This document shows, piece after piece, positions 8,824 to 19,599 of a DNA stretch of 64,000 nucleotides. The position numbers and the translations under genes were made by a program. A model generated the notes under the pieces. It saw only the letters and a program-made list of their open reading frames with translations, made no database searches and was not told the DNA's origin. Origin of the DNA: Crenothrix sp. D3 (GTDB taxonomy: Bacteria; Pseudomonadota; Gammaproteobacteria; Methylococcales; Methylomonadaceae); NCBI GenBank assembly GCA_002134785.1, contig MBQZ01000051.1, forward strand, positions 1 through 64,000, in the 5' to 3' direction. The first letter of the stretch is position 1, and every line of letters starts with the position of its first letter.

Positions 8824-11800
8824 TTAATTCAAACTCTTATGCAAATCCTGCAAACAATTCACATCCCCAGCATCTAACTCGCCCAGCGCGTAACAAGCGG
8901 CTCTTGCACCTGCCATTGTGGTGTAATAGGTCACACGATGTTGCAAAGCTTCACGGCGCATGGTGAAGGAATCGGAAATGGCTTGTTTGCCTTCGGTGGT
9001 GTTGATGATTAATTGGATTTGGTCGTTTTTAATCATATCCACGGTGTTCGGTCTGCCTTCGTTGACTTTGCAGACTTCTTCACAGGGAATGCCAGCGGCT
9101 TTTAGAAACCGTGCCGTGCCGCCTGTTGCCACGATTTCGTAGTTTTTCGCAACCAACATACGCGCCACTTCGGGCAGTTTTACTTTATCGACATCGCGGA
9201 TACTAATCAGCACTTTACCGCTGGCATTCAAATCCACCCCTGCGGCGCGTTGTGATTTCGCAAAGGCTTCACCGAAAGTTTTGCCCACGCCCATAACTTC
9301 GCCTGTCGATTTCATTTCAGGGCCTAGCAATGGGTCAACACCTGGGAATTTCACGAATGGGAACACCGCTTCTTTTACTGAGAAATAATCAGGAATGCGT
9401 TCTTCGGTGATGCCTTGTTGTTCTAAACTTTGTCCAACCATGACTCTGGCGGCAATTTTTGCCAAGGCATAACCTGTGGCTTTCGATACAAACGGCGCGG
9501 TGCGTGAGGCGCGTGGATTGACTTCCAGCACATAAATATCCGTGCCTTGAATCGCAAACTGGGTATTCATTAAGCCACGCACGCCTAGAGCTTCTGCCAT
9601 TTTCGCGACTTGTTCACGCAATTGGTCTTGTAACTCAGGCGCGAGGTCATAAGGTGGCAATGAACAGGCGGAATCGCCTGAATGCACACCCGCTTGTTCA
9701 ATGTGTTCCATCAAACCGCCGATTAACACGCGCTCACCGTCATAAATGGCATCCACGTCCATTTCCACTGCATCATCTAAGAAACGGTCTAGCAATACAG
9801 GTGAATCATTCGACACGCTGACCGCTTCTTTCATGTAGCGGTTTAAGCCTTCTTCGTTAAAGACGATTTCCATCGCACGACCGCCTAATACATAAGACGG
9901 ACGCACCACCAGCGGATAACCCAATTCTTTCGCCGCGTTAATCGCTTGTTCAGTAGAACGGGCGGTGGCATTCGGCGGTTGTTTCAAGCCTAAACGCTCC
10001 AATAATTTTTGGAAACGTTCACGGTCTTCGGCTAAGTCGATGGAATCAGGCGATGTGCCGATAATGGGTACGCCTGCCGCTTCTAAAGCGCGGGCTAATT
10101 TCAACGGTGTTTGTCCGCCGTACTGCACAATCACGCCTTTGGGTTTTTCAATGTGGACAATTTCCAGCACATCTTCCAACGTTAAGGATTCAAAATACAA
10201 ACGGTCTGAGGTGTCAAAATCAGTAGATACGGTTTCAGGATTACAGTTGACCATGATGGTTTCATAGCCGTCTTCGCGCAATGCTAAGGCAGCATGAACA
10301 CAGCAATAATCGAATTCAATCCCTTGTCCAATACGATTTGGGCCACCGCCTAAAATGATGATTTTTTCTTTGTCAGAGACTCGCGCTTCGCATTCTTCTT
10401 CATAAGTCGAATACAAATAGGCGGTATCAGAGGCAAATTCTGCTGCACACGAATCGATGCGTTTATAGACAGGACGGATACCTTTTTTATGGCGTACGTT
10501 GCGTACTTCGGTTTCTGACGCATCCAATAATTTTGCTAAGCGTCTATCAGAAAAACCTTTACGTTTCAGTTTATATAATTCGCCTGCTACCAGCGTAGAC
10601 AACGTTTTAGTGGCTAAGGATTTTTCAGTGATAATCAAATCTTCAATCTGTGCCAAAAACCACGGATCAATTTTGCTGGAGTCATGCACTTCGGCAATCG
10701 TCATACCGCTACGAAACGCATCGGCAACATACAACAATCTATCAGGGCCAGGGTGACGCATTTCACGGCGCATTTTGTCAGCGGCATTATCAGCGGTTAA
10801 ATCAGTAATTTCATTCAGACCATCAATACCGATTTCCAAACCACGCAAGGCTTTTTGTAAGGACTCTTGAAAGGTGCGACCAATCGCCATGACTTCACCG
10901 ACTGACTTCATTTGTGTGGTCAATCTATCATCAGCTTGTGGGAATTTTTCAAAGGTAAAACGCGGCACTTTGACAACCACATAATCAATCGACGGTTCAA
11001 AGGACGCAGGGGTTTTGCCGCCCGTAATTTCATTTTGCAACTCATCCAGCGTATAACCGACCGCCAATTTCGCCGCGACTTTAGCAATAGGAAAACCTGT
11101 AGCTTTAGATGCTAACGCCGATGAACGCGACACACGCGGATTCATTTCAATAATAATCATGCGTCCATCGACGGGATTAATCGCCACCTGCACGTTAGAA
11201 CCACCTGTATCCACGCCAATCTCACGCAAAATTGCCAGCGACACATTACGCAGAATTTGATATTCCTTATCGGTCAAGGTTTGCGCAGGGGCAACGGTAA
11301 TCGAATCGCCCGTATGCACGCCCATTGGATCAAAGTTTTCAATCGAACACACGATGATGCAGTTATCTTTAGAATCACGCACCACTTCCATTTCGTATTC
11401 TTTCCAACCGAGTACCGATTCTTCAATCAATAATTCATTGGTCGGCGATAAATACAAACCGCGTTCGCAAATCTCCATGAATTCTTCTTTGTTATAGGCA
11501 ATCCCGCCGCCGCTACCGCCCATCGTAAATGACGGACGAATCACCGTCGGATAACCGACTTCTTTTTGTGCAGCTAAGGCTTCTTCCATCGTATGCGCAG
11601 TTTTTGACTTTGCCACTTCATAGCCAATTTTTTTCATGGCATCATTGAAAAGCTGGCGGTCTTCGGCTTTATTAATCGCCTCTTTACTCGCGCCTATCAT
11701 TTCCACGTTGTATTTTGCCAATACCCCGTGTTTATCTAAATCTAACGCACAATTCAATGCCGTTTGTCCGCCCATCGTCGGCAACACCGCATCGGGGCGT

Positions 11801-12042
11801 TCTTTGGCAATAATTTTTTCCACCGTTTGCCAATCAATCGGCTCGATGTAAATCGCGTCCGCCATATCGGGGTCAGTCATGATCGTCGCAGGATTCGAAT
11901 TGACCAGAATCACGCGATAGCCTTCCTCGCGCAACGCTTTACAGGCTTGCGTACCTGAGTAGTCAAATTCACAGGCTTGCCCAATAACGATAGGGCCCGC
12001 GCCTAATAATAGTATGGATTTTATGTCGGTTCTTTTTGGCAT
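8824..12042 (-). CDS. carB: Carbamoyl-phosphate synthase large subunit
   Basis: 1072 aa; [42 protein letters not shown]; duplicated ATP-grasp halves. Confidence 0.98.
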   Translation of the reverse strand: MPKRTDIKSILLLGAGPIVIGQACEFDYSGTQACKALREEGYRVILVNSNPATIMTDPDMADAIYIEPIDWQTVEKIIAKERPDAVLPTMGGQTALNCALDLDKHGVLAKYNVEMIGASKEAINKAEDRQLFNDAMKKIGYEVAKSKTAHTMEEALAAQKEVGYPTVIRPSFTMGGSGGGIAYNKEEFMEICERGLYLSPTNELLIEESVLGWKEYEMEVVRDSKDNCIIVCSIENFDPMGVHTGDSITVAPAQTLTDKEYQILRNVSLAILREIGVDTGGSNVQVAINPVDGRMIIIEMNPRVSRSSALASKATGFPIAKVAAKLAVGYTLDELQNEITGGKTPASFEPSIDYVVVKVPRFTFEKFPQADDRLTTQMKSVGEVMAIGRTFQESLQKALRGLEIGIDGLNEITDLTADNAADKMRREMRHPGPDRLLYVADAFRSGMTIAEVHDSSKIDPWFLAQIEDLIITEKSLATKTLSTLVAGELYKLKRKGFSDRRLAKLLDASETEVRNVRHKKGIRPVYKRIDSCAAEFASDTAYLYSTYEEECEARVSDKEKIIILGGGPNRIGQGIEFDYCCVHAALALREDGYETIMVNCNPETVSTDFDTSDRLYFESLTLEDVLEIVHIEKPKGVIVQYGGQTPLKLARALEAAGVPIIGTSPDSIDLAEDRERFQKLLERLGLKQPPNATARSTEQAINAAKELGYPLVVRPSYVLGGRAMEIVFNEEGLNRYMKEAVSVSNDSPVLLDRFLDDAVEMDVDAIYDGERVLIGGLMEHIEQAGVHSGDSACSLPPYDLAPELQDQLREQVAKMAEALGVRGLMNTQFAIQGTDIYVLEVNPRASRTAPFVSKATGYALAKIAARVMVGQSLEQQGITEERIPDYFSVKEAVFPFVKFPGVDPLLGPEMKSTGEVMGVGKTFGEAFAKSQRAAGVDLNASGKVLISIRDVDKVKLPEVARMLVAKNYEIVATGGTARFLKAAGIPCEEVCKVNEGRPNTVDMIKNDQIQLIINTTEGKQAISDSFTMRREALQHRVTYYTTMAGARAACYALGELDAGDVNCLQDLHKSLN

Positions 12043-12109
12043 ATTTTTCTTTAAAGGTTAGGGTTTTCTACTATCGGCAAGGCGATAATTCACATTTCAC
12101 AGACGTATA

Positions 12110-12499
12110 TTACTTGCTTACACTGACTAATTCACTTTCTTTTACGACCTGATAAATAGTCGGTTTTACTGATGCAATAGTCTCATCGGGTAAATGTTTA
12201 TGATGAGGAAAGCTGGCTAATTCGGGAAAATGGGGTGCATTGTCATAACGAAAAAGTAAACGATTTTGTGCATCCTGACAATGATAACGGTAATCTAGCG
12301 ATACCAGCTTATCTGCTTCTACGATAACTGCTTCATTTAATTCCAACAGACAACCTGTTGCAAAACGAAGACGAATGCGTAAGTTAGCGCGTTTTGCTGT
12401 CAGTATTTCCTCAACGTAGTGTTCAACATAGACATTTGATAATGATAATACGGCTTGCTCAACAGCATTTAAATAATCCACCAAAAGATTATGCCGCAT
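12110..12499 (-). CDS. TumE (DUF6516)-family putative toxin
   Basis: SLDYRYHCQDAQNRLLFRYDNAPHFPELASFPHHKHL is characteristic of the DUF6516/TumE family. Confidence 0.65.
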   Translation of the reverse strand: MRHNLLVDYLNAVEQAVLSLSNVYVEHYVEEILTAKRANLRIRLRFATGCLLELNEAVIVEADKLVSLDYRYHCQDAQNRLLFRYDNAPHFPELASFPHHKHLPDETIASVKPTIYQVVKESELVSVSK

Positions 12500-12719
12500 G
12501 GCGTAACCGTTCCTCTATTTCATTGTGCAAAGCAAGATAATGGCGGTAATCATTACTCCACTCTATATAAATAATATCATCGGCTAACAAACCTTTACTA
12601 TATTGATCGAAAAAACATTCCGAATTCATATTATAATTAGTTTCATAAGTTTGTAACCGCTTCGCTAAATCACACAAGGCATCTAGCGGTGAAGAATATT
12701 CGATTGTTTGTTTACGCAT
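12489..12719 (-). CDS. TumA-like putative antitoxin partner
   Basis: 76 aa; overlaps the TumE-like ORF by 11 bp; pattern YETNYNMNSECFFDQYSKGLLADDIIYIEWSNDYRHYL. Confidence 0.55.
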   Translation of the reverse strand: MRKQTIEYSSPLDALCDLAKRLQTYETNYNMNSECFFDQYSKGLLADDIIYIEWSNDYRHYLALHNEIEERLRHAA

Positions 12720-12799
12720 TATTTATTCCTCATTATCGTGTTCAGTATTTCGTTTCACTTTATATGGGCTATTTGCTAACATTGGTATTTGAAATTATT

Positions 12800-13027
12800 T
12801 TAGGCATTTTCAAAATCCTGCATAATATCTTCGGCAGGATAATTTAAAACTGAAACTTGATAGCGTCCCAATAACTCCATAAACGTCCTTTTAGAAAATC
12901 CTGCCATTTGCGCGGCTTGCCCTACAGATAACAAACCATTTTCATAAAGTCTGCTAGCAAGTAATAATTGGATTTCTTGTGTTTCTATATTGATAGAATC
13001 AGGCAGTTGTATTTGTAGAGTTTGCAT
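12800..13027 (-). CDS. UPF0175 family protein (antitoxin-like)
   Basis: LLLASRLYENGLLSVGQAAQMAGFSKRTFMELLGRYQVSVLNYPAEDIMQDFENA. Confidence 0.85.
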   Translation of the reverse strand: MQTLQIQLPDSINIETQEIQLLLASRLYENGLLSVGQAAQMAGFSKRTFMELLGRYQVSVLNYPAEDIMQDFENA

Positions 13028-13135
13028 AGTATGGTTGCCTATTAATTTTAAAATATATAAACTTGTTAAATATAAAGCGTAGCTTAAATGGAGCAGAGTG
13101 GAATGCGGAAAAACTATGGTGTTTTGGCGATAAAT

Positions 13136-13166
13136 CCTAGATTCCGCTACGCTCCATCTAGGCTAC
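13136..13166 (-). repeat. Approximately 31-nt repeat GTAGCCTAGATGGAGCGTAGCGGAATCTAGG (minus-strand reading)
   Basis: Inverted relative to the copy at 14239..14268; together they bracket the zinc-ribbon and YccF genes. Confidence 0.8.
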
Positions 13167-13177
13167 TTGCTAGTTAA

Positions 13178-13729
13178 TCAATTTTTAGGATTATTAATAA
13201 TTGGAACAGCTTCACCTTTTTGGTTGAGTAGCACATGAGATTTATCATAATTATTACCATAAGTAATTGTGATATTACTTTGATTGGCTTGTATGGATGG
13301 ACTTTTTACTTCATCAGAGCTTAATTTAGTTTGTGGGTTTTCTCGAGATAATGGATAAAAAACAAAAAATAAACCTATCAAAGAAGCAACTGAACCAATA
13401 AGTCCAATCTTCTCTATAGTGGATAATTTTTTATACCAAAGTAATGCTTTGAAAGAAATACTTTCTATGGGTTCATCTTTAGTTTTTTCTGCCCAAGGAT
13501 AAGAGTTTCCACAATTTTTACAATAATCAGGAACTGGTGTAGGAAAAAGACGATAGATGTCATCACTTTGATTACCGCCTTCAATTGAATGGTTACAATT
13601 AGGGCATTCGTAAATTGTTTTTTCACCACATCCCTGACAAAACGGCTGACGGGATTCAGGATTAGAATTAAAGCGGTCAGTAATCTGATGACCATTTAAA
13701 CAAACTTGTTGTATGTCGTAGTAGTCCAT
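13178..13729 (-). CDS. Zinc-ribbon membrane protein (DUF2321-like N-terminus)
   Basis: CLNGHQITDRFNSNPESRQPFCQGCGEKTIYECPNCNHSIEG plus a TM segment IGLIGSVASLIGLFFVFYPL. Confidence 0.6.
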   Translation of the reverse strand: MDYYDIQQVCLNGHQITDRFNSNPESRQPFCQGCGEKTIYECPNCNHSIEGGNQSDDIYRLFPTPVPDYCKNCGNSYPWAEKTKDEPIESISFKALLWYKKLSTIEKIGLIGSVASLIGLFFVFYPLSRENPQTKLSSDEVKSPSIQANQSNITITYGNNYDKSHVLLNQKGEAVPIINNPKN

Positions 13730-13739
13730 AAATATTGTG

Positions 13740-14201
13740 TTATATGTTATTTCTCAAGGCTGCGACAGTTGCTTTCGCATTTGCAGTACGCGCTGCAAGA
13801 GCTACCTCTTTTGTGACAATTGTTTTGCCGATTGGCGAAATAGCAATACCAGCGAGCTTCAAATGCTGGATACCAAATGGGATGCCTATAATAGTTACAA
13901 AATAGGCAACTGCACAAATAATGTGAGCTAATGCAAGCCAAAAACCAGCCAATATGAACCAAATAATATTCCCTATTAGTCCAAAGCCACTTGTTCCGAT
14001 GTCGCCTTGCTGAGATAGTTCTTTTCGGCTTATTGCCTCTTTGCCAACTGGGAAAAAAGAAAAGTTGCCAATTACAAAACACGCCCTACCCCAAGGAATA
14101 CCAATAACAGTCATAAATGCGATTAAGCCAATAACCCACCACGCAAGCCCTAAAACAATACCGCCCAAAATAAACCAAAGTAAGTTACCGATTGCTCTCA
14201 T
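13740..14201 (-). CDS. YccF domain membrane protein
   Basis: Duplicated GNLLWFILGGIVLGLAWWVIGLIAFMTVIGIPWG / GNIIWFILAGFWLALAHIICAVAYFVTIIGIPFG. Confidence 0.88.
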   Translation of the reverse strand: MRAIGNLLWFILGGIVLGLAWWVIGLIAFMTVIGIPWGRACFVIGNFSFFPVGKEAISRKELSQQGDIGTSGFGLIGNIIWFILAGFWLALAHIICAVAYFVTIIGIPFGIQHLKLAGIAISPIGKTIVTKEVALAARTANAKATVAALRNNI

Positions 14202-14238
14202 TATTATTTCCTTGTGTATATCTAACGCTGATTAGCGA

Positions 14239-14268
14239 GTAGCCCAGATGGAGCGTAGCAGAATCTGG
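14239..14268 (+). repeat. 30-nt repeat GTAGCCCAGATGGAGCGTAGCAGAATCTGG
   Basis: Inverted copy at 13136..13166. Confidence 0.8.
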
Positions 14269-14294
14269 AGTTGGTTTATTGCCAAAGTTAATAC

Positions 14295-14579
14295 TCAAGC
14301 TACTTTAGTTTCATAATGCAGTTGCTGTTGTTCTGCTAATTTTTTATGAATATTACTGGGGCTTAATTCCAAGCCATTACGCCAGCATAACGCACCTAAT
14401 TCTAAAAATAATTCTTTAAAATAAGTTTCATTCTGTAAAGGCTTTACTAATTCCGTTTGCCTATCAATCAAGGGTTGTAAATCATAATCACCGAATGAAT
14501 TATCTGAAAAATACAAACGCAAAATCCGTTGCTGTAGATACTGTGCTTGAATAATTTTAATCATTGTCAGCTCCCGCAA
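14295..14579 (-). CDS. DUF2442 domain protein
   Basis: YLQQRILRLYFSDNSFGDYDLQPLI...ALCWRNGLELSPSNIHKK; overlaps a DUF4160 ORF, a common pairing. Confidence 0.85.
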   Translation of the reverse strand: MRELTMIKIIQAQYLQQRILRLYFSDNSFGDYDLQPLIDRQTELVKPLQNETYFKELFLELGALCWRNGLELSPSNIHKKLAEQQQLHYETKVA

Positions 14580-14823
14580 TACGTTGTAATGGTTTTAATT
14601 CGATAGCATACTGCCAATCGACTAATAATTCTTGTTGATGTTCTTTTGCCCATTCGCGTACCAGTTTAACGGCTTTACTGGGTAATGTTCCCGCTAAAAG
14701 TTCACCGCTTTCGATTGCCATTAAAGCTTGATGACCTTGGTATTCAATATGAAAGTGCGGCGGGTTATGGTCATCATGGTACATACGAATATAAATACCA
14801 AAAAAATAGGAAATAACAGGCAT
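14557..14823 (-). CDS. DUF4160 domain protein
   Basis: MPVISYFFGIYIRMYHDDHNPPHFHIEYQGHQALMAIESGELL. Confidence 0.9.
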   Translation of the reverse strand: MPVISYFFGIYIRMYHDDHNPPHFHIEYQGHQALMAIESGELLAGTLPSKAVKLVREWAKEHQQELLVDWQYAIELKPLQRIAGADND

Positions 14824-14883
14824 ATTATTTTATAAAAATTCATTAAACCTGTGAGGTTTTTAAAACCTCGCAGGTTTGGTTTA

Positions 14884-16014
14884 TCAGGCATTCATCAAAT
14901 CAATAAACTCATCAAATAAGCCTTCGACATCGTGCGGGCCGGGGCTGGCTTCGGGGTGTCCTTGGAAGCTGAACGCGGGGCAGTCGGTGCGGCGGATGCC
15001 TTGTAAGCTGCCGTCAAATAGTGAGCGGTGCGTGGCGATGACGTTCGCGGGTAGGCTGGCTTCATCGGCGGCAAAGCCGTGGTTTTGACTGCTAATCATG
15101 ACGCGACCTGTGGCGATTTCTTGTACAGGGTGATTTGCGCCGTGATGTCCGAATTTCATTTTTTCAGTTTTCGCGCCACTGGCTAGAGCTAATAATTGAT
15201 GTCCTAAGCAAATACCAAACACGGGGATTTTAGCTTCCAGTATGGTTTTAATGGCTTCAATCGCATAAGTACAGGGTTCTGGATCGCCCGGCCCATTAGA
15301 GAGGAATACGCCATCTGGGTTCATTGCTAATACGTCAGCCGCTGGTGTTTGCGCGGGAACAACTGTCACGCGGCAACCACGATTGGCGAGTAATCTTAAG
15401 ATATTGCGTTTAATGCCGAAGTCGTAGGCGACAACGTGTTTAGTTAGATTTTCAGCTTCGATATGACCATTGCGTAAATTCCAAGTGTTTTCTGTCCATT
15501 GATACGATTCAGTCACAGACACCACTTTGGCTAAGTCCATGCCTTTTAAACCAGCAAAGCCTTCAATTGCAGCGGTTGCGGTTTCCACACTGACATCGTC
15601 ACCTGCGATAATGCAACCGCGTTGTGCGCCTTTATCACGCAGAATGCGCGTCAGTTTGCGGGTGTCGATTTCAGCAATCGCAACCACGTTGTTATCAATC
15701 AGATATTGTTGCAACGTTTTTTCTGAACGCCAGTTGCTTGCTAACAAAGGTAAATCTCGAATCACTAAGCCACTAGCAAATACCGCGTGCGATTCGTCAT
15801 CTTCGCTGTTTGTGCCTGTATTGCCGATGTGCGGATAAGTTAGAGTAATAATTTGTCGGCAGTAGGATGGATCGCTGAGAATTTCTTGGTAGCCTGTCAT
15901 GGCAGTATTAAAAACCACTTCGCCGACGGAACAACCGTCTGCACCTATCGATACGCCGTTAAATACGGTGCCATCTTCTAGCACTAATAATGCGGATTTA
16001 GTCAAACACGTCAC
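14884..16014 (-). CDS. carA: Carbamoyl-phosphate synthase small subunit
   Basis: [47 protein letters not shown]. Confidence 0.97.
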   Translation of the reverse strand: MTCLTKSALLVLEDGTVFNGVSIGADGCSVGEVVFNTAMTGYQEILSDPSYCRQIITLTYPHIGNTGTNSEDDESHAVFASGLVIRDLPLLASNWRSEKTLQQYLIDNNVVAIAEIDTRKLTRILRDKGAQRGCIIAGDDVSVETATAAIEGFAGLKGMDLAKVVSVTESYQWTENTWNLRNGHIEAENLTKHVVAYDFGIKRNILRLLANRGCRVTVVPAQTPAADVLAMNPDGVFLSNGPGDPEPCTYAIEAIKTILEAKIPVFGICLGHQLLALASGAKTEKMKFGHHGANHPVQEIATGRVMISSQNHGFAADEASLPANVIATHRSLFDGSLQGIRRTDCPAFSFQGHPEASPGPHDVEGLFDEFIDLMNA

Positions 16015-16027
16015 CTCTAATGTACAA

Positions 16028-16061
16028 AACGGGATGACCCGCTGTTAAGGTTCATCCCGTT
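16028..16061 (-). terminator. Hairpin AACGGGATGAACC..GGTCATCCCGTT + TTG between histidine kinase stop and carA start (terminator or attenuator)
   Basis: Inverted repeat with a short T-run on the minus strand, immediately 5' of carA. Confidence 0.55.
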
Positions 16062-16140
16062 ATAAAAAAATCAATGTGACAATTCTACGAAATTATAGCC
16101 TTTTGGTCATTAACAATTTTTTTCGTTGTCAATTATTGGG

Positions 16141-17739
16141 TTATGTTACCTGACGGTTTAGCGGTAGATTTAACACAAATAATGCACCTTCTGTGCTTTC
16201 TGCTAACGCAATTGTGCCGCTGTAGGTTTTTAATAAAGAAGCAGTAATTTCTAAACCTAGACCTGTGCCGCCGTTATTTCTGCGTGTGGTAAAAAATGGG
16301 GTGAAAATTTTTGCACGATTGGCAGGAGAAACACCAGTACCGTTGTCATGCAACCGCAGTTCTAGGGTGTGATTATGCAAAACAGCGGTCATATCTAGTT
16401 GTGTCGCGCCGTGTTGTAGGCTGTTTTCAACTAAATTAGTCAACACGATGTCTAGCGCGTCGGGAGCGATGGTTAGCAGGTTATTAGGGAGCTTTGAGTA
16501 ATTAAACAGCAAGCCACGTTCCGCATAACGAGTTTGTAAGCTAACAATTGCATCAGGTAAGCGGCTATCTTGTTGACTGGGTTCTAATACGTCAGCGCGT
16601 GCTAATTCCAATAGACGATTCACCAGTTGTTTAAGTCGTTGCGTATCTGCCAATAAATTATCAATAAATCGCTGGCGGCGTTCATTGGGCATGGTGTCTA
16701 GGTGGTCTTGCAGTAATTCTAACGCGCCTTGCATAGAGGTGAGCGGGGTTTTAAATTCATGGGAAACGTGGGTGGCAAAACGTTGGATATAATCCGTCCG
16801 TTCCATTAACGCTTGCGACATACTGGCAAAACTGTCCGACAATTGGGCAATTTCATAGGTGACAGGATTTTTTAACGGCTCTATTCGTTTTTGTTCGCCT
16901 TGTTTGACGCGCTCAGTTTGACGAATAAGTTCACGAATGGGGCGAGAAATGGTCGCAGACACCAGCAACACCAGCATTATCACTAAAATTAGCAAACACA
17001 CACTCGCTGTTAGAATTTTATTCTGCACTTCAAACAAATGCTTGATGATGTTGTTAGGCGTGCGTGACAGGTATAACACGCCTTGTAGGTGGTGGTTTTC
17101 AAGTATAGGAAAGCTAATAAAAACCCGAATATGCGTACCGCGACTTAAGGAATATAGCTGCGGTGGTGGTTCATCGGAAATACGCTGCCGAATCACACTG
17201 GCATAATGCCCTTGCAGGGCTTGCTGAACTTCGGGAATATGCGCCAGTGATAAGCCGATTTCTTCACGTCCTGCAATCACCGCGCCGTTCATATCCAGCA
17301 GTCGAATACCCGCCAGCGTAATATGCTGAGTGTCCACTATCACAGGATTCATTAAGTCACCGATTTTTTGCGCGAGTTTATCAATGGGCAGCGTCACAGG
17401 TTGCGCGGCAGGGCGCGGTGGTTGAATGGGATTAATTAATGTCAACGTTGGCGTGATGGGTTCATAGGAATGAGTCACTTGCGGCAAAGCGGGTAAATAA
17501 CGCCCATAAGTGGGTTCAATGGGCAATTGGCGGACTAACTGGCGATAACTGGCAGACAGTGCGGCGGCTTGTGAGATGAGTTCTAATTCCGTTTGCTGCA
17601 CTAATTCGTTTTCATAAATGCGAAAAAAGTACAAACCCACCAATGGCAAGGCTAATACCATCAACATCACGAACAATAAAATAGTGCGCAGTGGAAATAA
17701 GCGGTGGCGAAAAAACGGTAGTTCAGCGTTTATTGGCAT
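16141..17739 (-). CDS. Sensor histidine kinase (HAMP, HisKA, HATPase_c)
   Basis: FATHVSHEFKTPLTSMQGALELL H-box; NLVENSLQHG N-box; GGTGLGLEI G-box. Confidence 0.93.
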   Translation of the reverse strand: MPINAELPFFRHRLFPLRTILLFVMLMVLALPLVGLYFFRIYENELVQQTELELISQAAALSASYRQLVRQLPIEPTYGRYLPALPQVTHSYEPITPTLTLINPIQPPRPAAQPVTLPIDKLAQKIGDLMNPVIVDTQHITLAGIRLLDMNGAVIAGREEIGLSLAHIPEVQQALQGHYASVIRQRISDEPPPQLYSLSRGTHIRVFISFPILENHHLQGVLYLSRTPNNIIKHLFEVQNKILTASVCLLILVIMLVLLVSATISRPIRELIRQTERVKQGEQKRIEPLKNPVTYEIAQLSDSFASMSQALMERTDYIQRFATHVSHEFKTPLTSMQGALELLQDHLDTMPNERRQRFIDNLLADTQRLKQLVNRLLELARADVLEPSQQDSRLPDAIVSLQTRYAERGLLFNYSKLPNNLLTIAPDALDIVLTNLVENSLQHGATQLDMTAVLHNHTLELRLHDNGTGVSPANRAKIFTPFFTTRRNNGGTGLGLEITASLLKTYSGTIALAESTEGALFVLNLPLNRQVT

Positions 17740-18410
17740 GAGGTTAATTTATAACCAACACCGTGAACAGTTTCAATCAAGGTTTCACAGCCCGCATCGG
17801 CAAATTTTTGGCGGATGTGACGGATATGACTATCAATAGTGCGGTCGCTGATATAAATATTGTTATACGCGCCATTCATGATGCTATCGCGGCTAAACAC
17901 GCGCTGGGGTGAACGGACAAATAATTGCACCATCGCAAATTCAGTGGCAGTGAGGCTAATGGTTAAGCCGTTCCACGTTGCCGCGTGTTGTTCGACTTGA
18001 ATGGATAATTTACCGTGTTGTAATTGATTGGTAGCAGCAGGTTTGGCAATCGTGCGTTTCAGAATGACGTTAATCCGCGCCACCAATTCACGCGGACTAA
18101 ACGGCTTAGTCACATAATCATCACCGCCGATTTCTAAGCCCAAAATACGATCAATTTCATCATCGCGTGAGGATAAAAACAAAATCGGTGTCTCAGACGT
18201 TTTACGAATTTCACGACACACTTCAAGACCATCAAACTCTGGCATATTAATATCCAGCACCAGTAAATCAATGCTGTGTGCGGCAAAATGCTCTAACGCT
18301 TGCCGTCCGTCTTCTGCAAGTGTTACTCGCATTCCCGCTTTTTCCAGTGCAAAACTAATGACTTCGCGGATATGCAAATCGTCATCGGCAACAAGGATGT
18401 GTTTATTCAT
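17730..18410 (-). CDS. OmpR-family response regulator
   Basis: Receiver DLLVLDINMPEFDGLEVCREIR; winged helix ISDRTIDSHIRHIRQKF; 10-bp overlap with the kinase gene. Confidence 0.93.
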   Translation of the reverse strand: MNKHILVADDDLHIREVISFALEKAGMRVTLAEDGRQALEHFAAHSIDLLVLDINMPEFDGLEVCREIRKTSETPILFLSSRDDEIDRILGLEIGGDDYVTKPFSPRELVARINVILKRTIAKPAATNQLQHGKLSIQVEQHAATWNGLTISLTATEFAMVQLFVRSPQRVFSRDSIMNGAYNNIYISDRTIDSHIRHIRQKFADAGCETLIETVHGVGYKLTSCQ

Positions 18411-18585
18411 GTCAGTTTATTTTTAATAACTTGCTAGGATTGAATTGGCTATTCTAGCATTCTGCAATGGATTATTTATTAAAGAGCATTTTTGAATTGG
18501 TAACAAAATCTGTTATCAATGCTGCGTAATTTGTTACCATTCGCGCTTAAATTTCCAGTGTTACTAACAATCGAAGGGGCTAACT

Positions 18586-19599
18586 ATGTTCGGAATCAGT
18601 TACATCAAATTTGATGCCATGACTTACGTTATCCACTTTAAAAATGGGCGGATTGCCAGAGAAGGTCGAGGGTTATCGTTTTTCTACTTTACGCCCAATA
18701 GTTCTATCGTGGCGATTCCCATCGGCAGTAATGATTTACCGTTTATTTTTAACGAAAACACCCACGATTATCAAAGTATCTCTATTCAAGGGCAGGTAAC
18801 GTATAAAATTGCTAATCAAAAACAATTAGCAGAATTACTGGATTTTACCGTTGACCACAACGGGGTTCATAAAAAAAATGACACCGAAAAACTCAATCAG
18901 CGCATTATCAATGAAGCACAAACCACGTTATCAGCTTTTATTCATGGCTTGGGTTTAAAAGAGTCAATACGTTCTGCGAAAACGGTGGAAACGAAAATTA
19001 CCGAAGGGCTTAAAACCTCCCCTGCCCTCACTACGCTGGGCATTGAAATACTAACGGTGAATATTCTTGCCATCAAAGCCACCCCAGAAATGGCACGCGC
19101 CTTAGAAACTGAAACCCGCGAGAAATTATCCCAAGAAGCCGACCAAGCAGTTTATGAGCGGCGCAATTTTGCCGTCGAACAAGAGCGGCGTATTAAAGAA
19201 TCGGAACTTAATACTGAAATTGCGGTAGAAGAAAAGAAGAAACAAATTGATGAAAAACGCATGGAAGCCGAGGTGCAGAAAGCCAATAACGAGCGCGTGT
19301 TGCGCGAAATGAAAGTGCAAGCTGACATTGCCATCGAAGATCAACGCAAATTGTTAATTGAGCAACAAACCGCTAACGCCAGAAAAGAAGCTGACGCACA
19401 CGGTTATGTGCTGGAAACCACCCTTAAACCGTATAAAGACATGGATTGGCGCATGATTACCGCGCTGAATGATAACCCCGATCCTAAATTTAATATCGCT
19501 CTCGCATTTAGACAATTGGCTGAAAATGCGGAAAAAATCGGCAACCTGAATATCAGCCCAGAATTATTAGATTCAATTCTAAGCAATAAACGCAAATGA
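18586..19599 (+). CDS. SPFH/Band 7 domain protein
   Basis: SISIQGQVTYKIANQKQLAELLDF...LGIEILTVNILAIKATPEMARALETETREKLSQEADQAVYERRNFAVEQER. Confidence 0.85.
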   Translation: MFGISYIKFDAMTYVIHFKNGRIAREGRGLSFFYFTPNSSIVAIPIGSNDLPFIFNENTHDYQSISIQGQVTYKIANQKQLAELLDFTVDHNGVHKKNDTEKLNQRIINEAQTTLSAFIHGLGLKESIRSAKTVETKITEGLKTSPALTTLGIEILTVNILAIKATPEMARALETETREKLSQEADQAVYERRNFAVEQERRIKESELNTEIAVEEKKKQIDEKRMEAEVQKANNERVLREMKVQADIAIEDQRKLLIEQQTANARKEADAHGYVLETTLKPYKDMDWRMITALNDNPDPKFNIALAFRQLAENAEKIGNLNISPELLDSILSNKRK

